Positions 54,951 to 64,000 of a DNA stretch of 64,000 nt are shown in pieces (position 1 is the first letter of the stretch; each line of letters begins with the position of its first letter). The translations under genes and the position numbers were made by a program. The notes under the pieces are model-generated. The model saw only the letters and a program-made list of their open reading frames with translations, searched no databases and was not told the DNA's origin. The stretch is from Candidatus Onthenecus intestinigallinarum (GTDB taxonomy: Bacteria > Bacillota > Clostridia > Christensenellales > Aristaeellaceae). The DNA lies in contig DVFJ01000036.1 in NCBI GenBank assembly GCA_018713325.1, positions 62,001-126,000 on the forward strand, in the 5' to 3' direction.

Positions 54951-55301
54951 ATGGAATGCAAGATCAAAAATGATCTGGGTACGATTTCAATCAGCGAAGA
55001 TGTCATGCTCAAGGTCGCCGGCTACGCCGCTTTGGAGTGTTACGGCATCGTCGCGATGTCCTCTAAGCGCGCCAAGGATGGTTTTGTAGAATGGCTCGGC
55101 CGTGAAAACCTCACCAAAGGCGTGCAGATCCGTGTCGATGAAAACGTCATCGACGTCGACCTTTTCATCATCGTGGAGTACGGCATCTCGATCGCCGAGG
55201 TCTGCAACGCGATCACGGAGACCGTTCGCTATAAGATGGAAAGCATGACCGGCGCCAAGGTGCGGTGCATCAATATCACGGTGGAAGGCATTCGCGTCTA
55301 A
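54951..55301 (+). CDS. yloU: Asp23/Gls24 family protein (YloU)
   Basis: A 116-residue protein of the Asp23/Gls24 (DUF322) family; members are membrane-associated or envelope-stress proteins, and YloU has no settled function. The family pattern is clear: LGTISISEDVMLKVAGYAALECYGIVAMSS, DVDLFIIVEYGISIAEVCNAITETVRYKMESMTG, then VRCINITVEGIRV. There is no membrane segment. AAGGAGGG precedes the ATG at 54951. It is followed 33 bases later by the yloV gene, the standard rpmB-yloU-yloV cluster. Confidence 0.93.
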   Translation: MECKIKNDLGTISISEDVMLKVAGYAALECYGIVAMSSKRAKDGFVEWLGRENLTKGVQIRVDENVIDVDLFIIVEYGISIAEVCNAITETVRYKMESMTGAKVRCINITVEGIRV

Positions 55302-55334
55302 AGCGGCCTTTCCTACAAACTGGAGGCGGAGAAC

Positions 55335-56981
55335 TTGTTGCAGGAAACCATTGATGGTTTGTTGTTCAAAGAAATGGTGCTGGCCGGCGCCAGCCTACTG
55401 GAGCACAACCGCGAGGCGATCGACGCGCTGAACGTCTTTCCCGTTCCGGATGGCGACACCGGCACCAATATGTCGCTTACCATGAAGTCCATGGTCAAGG
55501 AGCTGTCCGCTCTGGATGACGCCAGCGCCGCCAAGATTGCTGAAGCGGCCTCGAAGGGTGCGCTGAAAGGTGCGCGCGGCAATTCGGGCGTTATTTTGTC
55601 CCAGATCTTCCGCGGCTTTGCGCGTGGGCTGGATGGGGCGGCCGTCATCACGCCGGTGCTCTTTGCCAAGGCGCTCCAGTGCGGCGCGGAAACGGCGTAC
55701 AAGGCGATCATGAAGCCCAAGGAGGGCACCATTCTGACCGTGATCCGCGTGATCGCGGAGGAAGCGCAACGCCAAGTGCGCAAAAATCCCGACGACATGC
55801 ACGCGCTGCTGGACGTCGTCGTGCAAAGCGGCGATGCCATTCTGCAAAAGACGCCGGACATGCTGCCCGCGCTTAAGCAGGCGGGCGTGGTGGACTCGGG
55901 CGGACAGGGCCTTTTGACGGTCTTCACCGCATACCGTGCCACGCTGAACGGCGAGCACATCGATGACACGAACATGAATGTCGGCGAGGCGGCGATGCTC
56001 GACTTTGAGGACGACCACGACGCGCTCGAGGAGATCACGTTCAAATACTGTACAGAGTTCATCATCCAGGACATGCCGGAGACGATCACGGAAAACGACA
56101 TCAACACATTCCGCCGCCGCCTGGCGCGCATCGGCGATTGCGTAGTCGTCGTGGGCGACTTCTCCATGGTCAAGGTGCATGTGCACACCAACGATCCGGG
56201 CAAGGCGCTGCAGTATGCCTGCGCGATGGGCGACCTGATCAATCTGAAGATCGACAACATGGTCGAGGAGCGCAAGGAGCGACAGGCTCGACAGGCCCGC
56301 GAGGCAAAGGTCGAAGAGCCCCTGCGCGAGTATGGCATGGTCGCCGTCTCGCTGGGCGAGGGCTTCTCGCAGATCTTCAAGGACCTGTCCGTCGACCACA
56401 TCGTCGAGGGCGGCCAGACCATGAACCCGAGCATCGAGGACATCCTCGAGGCGGTGGAGTCCATCCGGGCCAAGACCGTCTTCGTCCTGCCCAATAACTC
56501 CAACGTCATCCTCGCGGCGACGCAGGCGGCGGAGCTGTCCAAAAAGAACGTCGTCGTCATCCCGACCAAGAACGTTGCGATGGGCATCGGAGCGGTCGTT
56601 GCATTCCAGCCCGACATGAGCCCCGAGGACAACACCGAGGTCATGACGGAGGCGGCCAACCGCGTCAAGACAGGCCAGATCACGTTCGCCGTGCGCGACT
56701 CCTCGTTTGAGGACAAGGAGATCAAGGAGGGCGACATCATCGGCATCTACAACGGCAAGATCCAGGTCGTCGGCAACGACGTGCACCAGGTCGCGCTGGA
56801 GCTGATGCAGGTACTCGTCACGGATGAGGACGAGTTGATCACCGTCTATTACGGCGCGGATACCAAACAAGAGGACGCCCAGGCGCTGACGGATGAATTC
56901 GCCGACATGTACCAGGATCGGGACGTGGAGATCCATTACGGCGGACAGCCGCTGTACTACTACCTCTTCTCCGCTGAATAA
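55335..56981 (+). CDS. YloV/FakA family DAK-phosphatase domain protein
   Basis: Homologue of FakA, the ATP-binding part of a fatty acid kinase that works with a DegV-type FakB carrier. The Dak2-type ATP-binding domain has NVFPVPDGDTGTNMSLTMKS (residues about 31-50) and GALKGARGNSGVILSQIFRG (about 76-95). The middle links to a C-terminal DegV-like/EDD domain (DHIVEGGQTMNPSIEDIL, FVLPNNSNVILAATQAAEL, from about residue 350). The 548-residue length is standard. The start is TTG at 55335; GGAGG is eight bases upstream. No fakB is in the window. Confidence 0.9.
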   Translation: MLQETIDGLLFKEMVLAGASLLEHNREAIDALNVFPVPDGDTGTNMSLTMKSMVKELSALDDASAAKIAEAASKGALKGARGNSGVILSQIFRGFARGLDGAAVITPVLFAKALQCGAETAYKAIMKPKEGTILTVIRVIAEEAQRQVRKNPDDMHALLDVVVQSGDAILQKTPDMLPALKQAGVVDSGGQGLLTVFTAYRATLNGEHIDDTNMNVGEAAMLDFEDDHDALEEITFKYCTEFIIQDMPETITENDINTFRRRLARIGDCVVVVGDFSMVKVHVHTNDPGKALQYACAMGDLINLKIDNMVEERKERQARQAREAKVEEPLREYGMVAVSLGEGFSQIFKDLSVDHIVEGGQTMNPSIEDILEAVESIRAKTVFVLPNNSNVILAATQAAELSKKNVVVIPTKNVAMGIGAVVAFQPDMSPEDNTEVMTEAANRVKTGQITFAVRDSSFEDKEIKEGDIIGIYNGKIQVVGNDVHQVALELMQVLVTDEDELITVYYGADTKQEDAQALTDEFADMYQDRDVEIHYGGQPLYYYLFSAE

Positions 56982-56996
56982 ATCGACATGCGAACG

Positions 56997-57022
56997 GACG
57001 GGCAGCCAGACGGCTGTCCGTC
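56997..57022 (+). other. Hairpin between yloV and recG
   Basis: GACGGGCAGCC, four-base loop, GGCTGTCCGTC, an 11-pair stem with one G-U. No T-run follows, so it is more likely an RNA-processing or attenuation element than a terminator. Confidence 0.5.
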
Positions 57023-57052
57023 GTCGCTGTAAAGGGGAGAGCGCGTCCCATA

Positions 57053-59062
57053 ATGGAGGACGAAGCCTTGGAGTGGAAATCATTGAAGGGCTTTGGCCCG
57101 ATGCGGCAGAAGGCCCTGGAGGCGCGCGGTATCACCGCACCCGAGCAGCTGCTGGATCGGCTGCCCACCGGATACAAGGACACCACGGCTACGACGCCTA
57201 TCTGCCAGCTGGCGGAGGGTATGCAGTGCGCCTTTGAAGGACGGATCGACGGTCCCGCACATCTGCACCGCGCGCACGGCATGACGTGGGTCAGCGCCCG
57301 CGTGCGCGACGACAGCGGCGCCATTCGCTGCCTGTGGTTCAATCAGCCCTGGATGAAGCAACAGTTGCGCGAAGGGGAGTCCGCGCTGTTCTTTGCTCGC
57401 ATCGTGCGGCGCAAAACCGGTCTGTATGCCATCAATCCGTCCCTGGAGACGGAGCGACGCATCACCCCGGTCTACGCGCAGATACCAGGCGTGCCGCAAA
57501 AGCTGATTCGAGATGCGACGTCGAGCATGCTCGACGCCTGCGAGTGCAGAGAGACGCTGCCCGAGACGCTGCTACGGCGTCATCAGCTCTGTGGACGCGC
57601 GCAGGCGCTGCGCCAGGCGCACTTTCCTCAGGATGTACAGGCGCTATCGCAGGCCAAGCGTCGGCTGGCGTTTGAGGAGCTCCTGCTATTTCAGGCGGCC
57701 GTCTCGGGCGCAGCGCTGGAAAGGCCGCTCGGAACGCGCATTCCCTGCGCGGGGGAAGACGCCGCGGCCTTCTGGCAGGCACAGCCGTACGCACCGACCG
57801 GCGCACAGCAGCGCGTCTTGCAGGAAATTTTCGCGGATCTTGCCGCGCCGACGGCCATGGCCCGCATGGTTCAGGGCGATGTGGGGTGCGGCAAGACGGC
57901 TATCGCCTTCGCGGCGCTCTTCGCGGCCGCCCGGCACGGCTTTCAGGGTGCATTGATGGCGCCCACCGAGGTGCTCGCCGTCCAGCACATGCGCTCCGCC
58001 GAGGCGCTGCTGGCGCCGCTGGGCGTGCGCTGCGGCCTGCTCACGGGTAAGCTGAACGCCGCCGGACGGCGTGAGGCGCACGCGGCCATCGCCGAGGGGA
58101 GATGGGATGTCGTCATCGGCACGCATGCGCTGATCTCCGAGGGCGTTCAGTATGCGCGCCTGGGGCTCGTCGTGACGGACGAGCAGCATCGCTTCGGCGT
58201 GCGCCAGCGTACGCAGCTGTCGCTCAAGGGCGAATCGCCGAACGTGCTGGTGATGTCGGCGACGCCCATTCCACGCACGCTTGCGCTCGTGCTCTACGGG
58301 GATCTGGACATCTCCGTCGTGGATGAGCTGCCGCCTGGACGGCGCGAGGTTCGCACGCGCATCGTGGGCGAAGAAAAGCGCGAGGCGCTCTACGCATTCA
58401 TCGAAAAGGAAGTACGGTCAGGCGCTCAGGCCTATGTCGTCTGCCCGCTGGTGGAGGATTCGCTGCCGGAAGATGAGTGCGTCAGCGCCACGCAGCGCTA
58501 TGAGGAACTGCGCGCGGGGCCGCTGCGCGCGCTGCGCATCGGTCTCGTGCACGGACGCATGCGCAGCGCAGAGAAGGAGGAGACGCTGCGCGCTTTTGAG
58601 GCGGGCGAGCTGGACGTGCTCGTCGCGACGACAGTTGTCGAGGTCGGCGTTAACGTGCCCAACGCCTCCGTCATGGTCGTGGAAAACGCCGAACGTTTCG
58701 GCCTTGCCCAGCTCCACCAGCTGCGCGGTCGCGTAGGGCGCGGCGAGCGGGAGAGTTGGTGTTTCCTGATGGCCCAGCCCAACGAACGCCTGCGCACCCT
58801 GGTGGAGACGAGCGACGGCTTTGCCGTGGCAAAGCGCGATCTGGAGCTCCGGGGCGCAGGGGAATTCTTCGGCACCCGGCAGCATGGCGAGCCGCGAATG
58901 CCCGCGCTGATGCTGTGCGCAGACGCCGCGCTGCTGCGAGAGACGCAGGATGCCTGGAGAGAAATCCGTAAAAATCCGGACTTTCGCGTCGAAGCAGAGG
59001 TCATCGTGCGCACTGCGCGCCGGAGATTTGAAAAAGAGGGCCTGGATCTGGCAAAAAACTGA
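57053..59062 (+). CDS. recG: ATP-dependent DNA helicase RecG
   Basis: Helicase that remodels stalled replication forks and Holliday junctions. The N-terminal wedge domain begins LKGFGPMRQKALEARGITAPEQLLDRLP and ends with an OB fold. Helicase motifs: MVQGDVGCGKTAIAFAAL (Walker A, Cys where most have Ser), LMAPTEVLAVQH, LVVTDEQHRFGVRQR, VMSATPIPRTLAL, TTVVEVGVNVPNASVMVVENAERFGLAQLHQLRGRVGRG and the family C-terminus LELRGAGEFFGTRQHG. At 669 residues it is full length. The ATG at 57053 is used; a TTG at 57068, eight bases from GGAGG, is a serious alternative. Confidence 0.95.
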   Translation: MEDEALEWKSLKGFGPMRQKALEARGITAPEQLLDRLPTGYKDTTATTPICQLAEGMQCAFEGRIDGPAHLHRAHGMTWVSARVRDDSGAIRCLWFNQPWMKQQLREGESALFFARIVRRKTGLYAINPSLETERRITPVYAQIPGVPQKLIRDATSSMLDACECRETLPETLLRRHQLCGRAQALRQAHFPQDVQALSQAKRRLAFEELLLFQAAVSGAALERPLGTRIPCAGEDAAAFWQAQPYAPTGAQQRVLQEIFADLAAPTAMARMVQGDVGCGKTAIAFAALFAAARHGFQGALMAPTEVLAVQHMRSAEALLAPLGVRCGLLTGKLNAAGRREAHAAIAEGRWDVVIGTHALISEGVQYARLGLVVTDEQHRFGVRQRTQLSLKGESPNVLVMSATPIPRTLALVLYGDLDISVVDELPPGRREVRTRIVGEEKREALYAFIEKEVRSGAQAYVVCPLVEDSLPEDECVSATQRYEELRAGPLRALRIGLVHGRMRSAEKEETLRAFEAGELDVLVATTVVEVGVNVPNASVMVVENAERFGLAQLHQLRGRVGRGERESWCFLMAQPNERLRTLVETSDGFAVAKRDLELRGAGEFFGTRQHGEPRMPALMLCADAALLRETQDAWREIRKNPDFRVEAEVIVRTARRRFEKEGLDLAKN

Positions 59063-59093
59063 GATCTCGGCCCCGTTTCCCTCCGTTTTCCGC

Positions 59094-59122
59094 TTGCTAT
59101 TTTCGGAAATTTATTGTATAAT
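59094..59122 (+). promoter_or_regulatory. Promoter for ppdK
   Basis: TTGCTA (59094-59099), 17 bases, TATAAT (59117-59122). It predicts a leader of about 100 bases containing a small AGCCAT/ATGGCT hairpin; I recognise no riboswitch in it. Confidence 0.65.
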
Positions 59123-59229
59123 TTTGTGCGTGAGCCATGGGAATGGCTTTCTTCCGTCTGCGTCAAGTTGGCGGCTCCTCCCGGCGCCGCTTCTTGCACA
59201 ATGTGCTTTCGAACAAGGAGGACTTAGGC

Positions 59230-61863
<2,634 letters not shown>

Positions 61864-61882
61864 TATCGTCTGACGCTTCAAA

Positions 61883-61919
61883 GGCCCGCTTCGCCCAAAG
61901 ACGAAGCGGGCCCTTTTTT
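61883..61919 (+). terminator. Terminator after ppdK
   Basis: GGCCCGCTTCG / CGAAGCGGGCC (61883-61912) with an eight-base loop, then CCT and T-run (61914-61919). Confidence 0.9.
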
Positions 61920-61948
61920 CGGGATATCCGAATCGGGAGAGTGAACGG

Positions 61949-62416
61949 ATGAAAGAAGTCACCATGTATACGGACGGCGCCTGCTCCGGCAATCCGGGCC
62001 CCGGCGGATGGGGAACCATCCTGATCTATGGCGAACACCGCAAGGAGATGTCCGGCTTCATGCCGGATACGACCAATAACCGCATGGAGGTTTTCGCCGT
62101 CATTCAGGGTTTTTTGTCCCTGAAGCAGCCGTGCAAGGTCGCCGTCTATTCGGACTCGGCCTATTTCGTCAATGCCTTCAACCAGCACTGGATTGAGAAC
62201 TGGAAGCGCAACGGCTGGAAAAACGCCGCCAAGAAGCCCGTCGAAAATCAGGATCTCTGGAAGTGGCTTCTGACGCTCATGCAGGATCACGACGTATCGA
62301 TCCATAAGGTCAAGGGCCATGCGGACAATCCCAACAACAACCGCTGCGACGAGCTGGCCACAGGTCAAATCAAGCGCTACGCCAAGCCCAAGGACGCCTC
62401 TCAGGTGAGGGAGTGA
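61949..62416 (+). CDS. rnhA: Ribonuclease HI
   Basis: Degrades the RNA strand of RNA-DNA hybrids. Motifs: YTDGACSGNPGPGGWG (first catalytic Asp), TTNNRMEVFAVIQGF (Glu), VYSDSAYFVNAFN (Asp) and KVKGHADNPNNNRCDELA (His and last Asp). The handle region WKRNGWKNAAKKPVENQDLW is present, as in E. coli RNase HI. At 155 residues it is full length. GGGAGAG precedes the ATG. No strong promoter was seen between the ppdK terminator and the start. Confidence 0.97.
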   Translation: MKEVTMYTDGACSGNPGPGGWGTILIYGEHRKEMSGFMPDTTNNRMEVFAVIQGFLSLKQPCKVAVYSDSAYFVNAFNQHWIENWKRNGWKNAAKKPVENQDLWKWLLTLMQDHDVSIHKVKGHADNPNNNRCDELATGQIKRYAKPKDASQVRE

Positions 62417-62422
62417 TCTTTA

Positions 62423-62458
62423 AAACACTTCGCGAAAGCCTTCTTTTACGAAGTGTTT
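62423..62458 (+). terminator. Possible terminator after rnhA
   Basis: AAACACTTCG / CGAAGTGTTT around a 16-base loop. Only a weak T-rich stretch follows. Its right arm overlaps the -35 of the recombinase promoter, so it may have a regulatory role instead. Confidence 0.45.
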
Positions 62459-62485
62459 GACGTATTTTCTGCAGTGTGGTATACT
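62457..62485 (+). promoter_or_regulatory. Promoter for the tyrosine recombinase
   Basis: TTGACG (62457-62462), 17 bases, TATACT (62480-62485). Confidence 0.65.
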
Positions 62486-62520
62486 ATGAACGAAATTTTG
62501 CAGAAAGCTGGTGTTCGAGC

Positions 62521-63639
62521 ATGTCCAATGACTATCAAAAGCAGACTGCGCGCAAGCGCACCGAAGACCTGCGCAAGCTCGAGCGCGAGCTGCCGCGCTG
62601 CTGCCTGGACTATTTCATCGCCATCGAGTCGCAGACCGGCACGCTCACGCGCCTGGCCTATGCGTACGACCTGCGCACGTTCTTTCAGTACCTGTCCGCC
62701 GAGGTGCGCACGTTCGACGGCAAGGAGATCCTCTCCTTCGACGATGACGACCTGCGCAAGATCACCAAGGGCGACATTGAGCGCTATGGACAGTATCTGA
62801 CGCTCTACTACAAAAACGACGTCGATGCGGACGGCAACGTCTCGTCGCGCGAACTGGAAAACGCCGAATATGGAAAGATGAGGAAGCTCTCTTCCCTGCG
62901 TTCGTTTTTTAAATATCTGTATGCCGACGGACGCATTCCCGGCAATCCGGCGGAACTCGTGCCGCTGCCCAAACGGCACGAAAAGGCGATCATTCGCCTG
63001 GAGCTGGACGAGGTCGCCCGCATCCTGGATGAGGCGGAAAAAGGCGAAAATCTATCTGCACGCCAACAGAAGTATCACAAGCTCACACAAAAGCGAGATT
63101 TGGCGATGCTCAGCCTCTTTCTGGGCACCGGCATCCGCGTCAGCGAATGCGTGGGCCTGAACATTGACGACTTCGACTTTTCGCAAAATGCCTTCGTCGT
63201 CACGCGCAAGGGCGGCGCGGAGGTCATGCTCTATCTGAGCGAGGAGGTCTCCCAGGCGCTGCGCGACTATCTCGCCGAACGGCTTGAGATCGAAGCACTG
63301 CCGGGCCACGAGAACGCGTTCTTTCTCTCGATCCAGCGCCGGCGCATCACGCAGCGCGCGGTTGAAAACCTGGTCAAGAAGTATGCCGCCATTGCCGCGC
63401 CGCTCAAGAAGAAGATCAGCCCGCACAAGCTGCGCAGCACCTACGGCACCAATCTGTACCGCGCCACGCAGGACATCTATCTGGTTGCGGACGTCCTGGG
63501 GCACTCGGACGTCAACACCACGCGCAAGCACTATGCCGCCATGCTCGAGGACCGCCGGCGCTCCGCCGCCTCGCACACGGTTCTGCGCGAGGAAATAAAA
63601 GGCGCGCCGGACGCTCAAGAAGACCCTGCTGTCGATTGA
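62521..63639 (+). CDS. Tyrosine recombinase (Xer-like)
   Basis: Site-specific recombinase of the Xer/phage integrase family. The N-terminal SAM-like core-binding domain spans residues about 20-160. The catalytic domain has all expected residues: Arg in LGTGIRVSECVGL (near residue 210), Lys in VTRKGG, HKLRSTYGT (HxxR), LGHSDVNTT (His) and the nucleophile Tyr in TRKHYAAML near residue 340. It has 372 residues, longer than XerC/XerD (about 300); the extra length lies in the N-domain and a polar tail. The ATG at 62521 is the first after the promoter; its ribosome site is weak. With no mobile-element hallmarks nearby, chromosome dimer resolution or an unrelated role are both possible. Confidence 0.85.
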   Translation: MSNDYQKQTARKRTEDLRKLERELPRCCLDYFIAIESQTGTLTRLAYAYDLRTFFQYLSAEVRTFDGKEILSFDDDDLRKITKGDIERYGQYLTLYYKNDVDADGNVSSRELENAEYGKMRKLSSLRSFFKYLYADGRIPGNPAELVPLPKRHEKAIIRLELDEVARILDEAEKGENLSARQQKYHKLTQKRDLAMLSLFLGTGIRVSECVGLNIDDFDFSQNAFVVTRKGGAEVMLYLSEEVSQALRDYLAERLEIEALPGHENAFFLSIQRRRITQRAVENLVKKYAAIAAPLKKKISPHKLRSTYGTNLYRATQDIYLVADVLGHSDVNTTRKHYAAMLEDRRRSAASHTVLREEIKGAPDAQEDPAVD

Positions 63640-63657
63640 TCCGCAGACGCATAAACA

Positions 63658-63685
63658 AACAGCCGGTCCGATTGGACCGGCTGTT
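63658..63685. terminator. Convergent terminator of recombinase and downstream minus-strand gene
   Basis: AACAGCCGGTCC / GGACCGGCTGTT (63658-63685), perfect 12-base arms around a four-base loop. The minus-strand flank is T-rich; the plus-strand flank is less so. Confidence 0.75.
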
Positions 63686-63714
63686 GCTCTTGGAGGGGCT
63701 TAAAACCCTACTGT

Positions 63715-64000
63715 TCACGGAAACAAAAAGGCATGCAGTTCCTGGCGAATGGCCGTCCAGTCACCCGTATAGGCGGTCATTCCCTCATATTCCGTCGCTG
63801 TCAGGGGCGTCGTGCTGGGAAGCATGTATTCTTCACGTTCCGAGCCGCCCATCACCGTCGTAGCCAGTGAGATCATATCCATCAGGCCCATATTCGTCGT
63901 CATCGTACTCATCAGCTTACGCGCCAGTCCCATCAAGGCGAAGGGATTCTTGTCGCGTGTGCCCTGATAGAGCAGCTGCATGACGGCTTTGTATTGGTGA
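63715..64000 (-). CDS. C-terminal end of a probable LytR-CpsA-Psr (LCP) family protein
   Basis: Only the last 95 residues are in the window; the frame is open to the edge, so the Met at 63981 is probably internal. The visible part (QYKAVMQLLYQGTRDKNPFALMGLARKLMSTMTTNMGLMDMISLATTVMGG, given here by its key pattern of paired helices) resembles the C-terminal region of LCP proteins, which attach glycopolymers to peptidoglycan. The tail ends in TAYTGDWTAIRQELHAFLFP. The catalytic residues of LCP enzymes would lie outside the window, so the assignment rests on a weakly conserved region. Confidence 0.5.
   Translation of the reverse strand, partial: HQYKAVMQLLYQGTRDKNPFALMGLARKLMSTMTTNMGLMDMISLATTVMGGSEREEYMLPSTTPLTATEYEGMTAYTGDWTAIRQELHAFLFP

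Noticed and set aside
59123-59229. Riboswitch in the ppdK leader
   Set aside because: About 100 bases with small hairpins, but no conserved core of a known riboswitch class that I can recognise.
62423-63685. Integrative element carried by the tyrosine recombinase
   Set aside because: The flanking genes are housekeeping, no attachment-site repeats, tRNA gene or cargo genes were seen, and base composition does not change.

Overview
The window is about 64 kb of gene-dense, GC-rich chromosome from an endospore-forming low-complexity-genome Firmicute, most likely a high-GC member of class Clostridia. The evidence is a large set of sporulation genes (spoIIGA, sigE, sigG, spoIVB, spo0A, dacF, spoIIP, a pdaB-type deacetylase, a spoVM peptide), Bacillus/Clostridium-type gene order, and Shine-Dalgarno sequences of the AGGAGG type. 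I see no rRNA, tRNA, prophage, insertion sequence or CRISPR array. No stretch over 300 bases lacks a gene; the longest gap (about 3.79-4.12 kb) holds two terminators and the spoIIG regulatory region.

Layout. 1-3.8 kb: CCA-adding enzyme (cut by the window edge), a 38-residue membrane peptide with its own promoter and terminator, and polyphosphate kinase. 3.9-13 kb: a sporulation block, spoIIGA-sigE-sigG-ylmC-nrdR-spoIVB-spo0A-deoB-punA-dacF. Its intergenic spaces carry promoter-like sequences matching in turn the Spo0A/sigma-A (spoIIG), sigma-F (sigG), sigma-G (spoIVB), sigma-H (spo0A) and sigma-F (dacF) patterns, so the spore regulatory cascade can be partly read from the DNA. 13.1-16.1 kb: M50 protease, scpA-scpB, a DUF4279 protein and mscL. 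16.2-19.9 kb: a TetR regulator divergent from a TrpXYZ-like ABC importer whose permease and ATPase are one polypeptide. 19.9-22.4 kb: pyruvate kinase and a small P-loop kinase-like protein.

22.5-27.7 kb, minus strand: plsY-der-DUF512 radical SAM protein, then spoIIP with a DUF1614 membrane protein. 27.9-34 kb: a type IIA topoisomerase pair, a pdaB-like deacetylase and a two-OB-fold SSB. 34.1-39.7 kb: yerC-pcrA-ligA and an AIR-synthase-like protein. 39.7-54.5 kb: the long conserved housekeeping array yicC-remA-gmk-rpoZ-coaBC-priA-def-fmt-rsmB-rlmN-prpC-prkC-rsgA-rpe-thiN, followed by a small membrane protein and a very short spoVM gene, in nearly the order known from Bacillus subtilis. 54.5-59 kb: rpmB on the opposite strand, then yloU, yloV/fakA-like and recG. 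59.2-64 kb: pyruvate phosphate dikinase, RNase HI, a tyrosine recombinase and the end of a probable LCP-family gene.

The points most worth a second look are the hidden spoVM gene, whose coding sequence imitates a terminator; the orphan 38-residue membrane peptide; Spo0A with a receiver lacking the usual acidic pair; the sigma-factor-specific promoter series; and the fused ABC importer whose binding protein has no lipobox cysteine. All promoter, terminator and operator calls are by eye and are inference.
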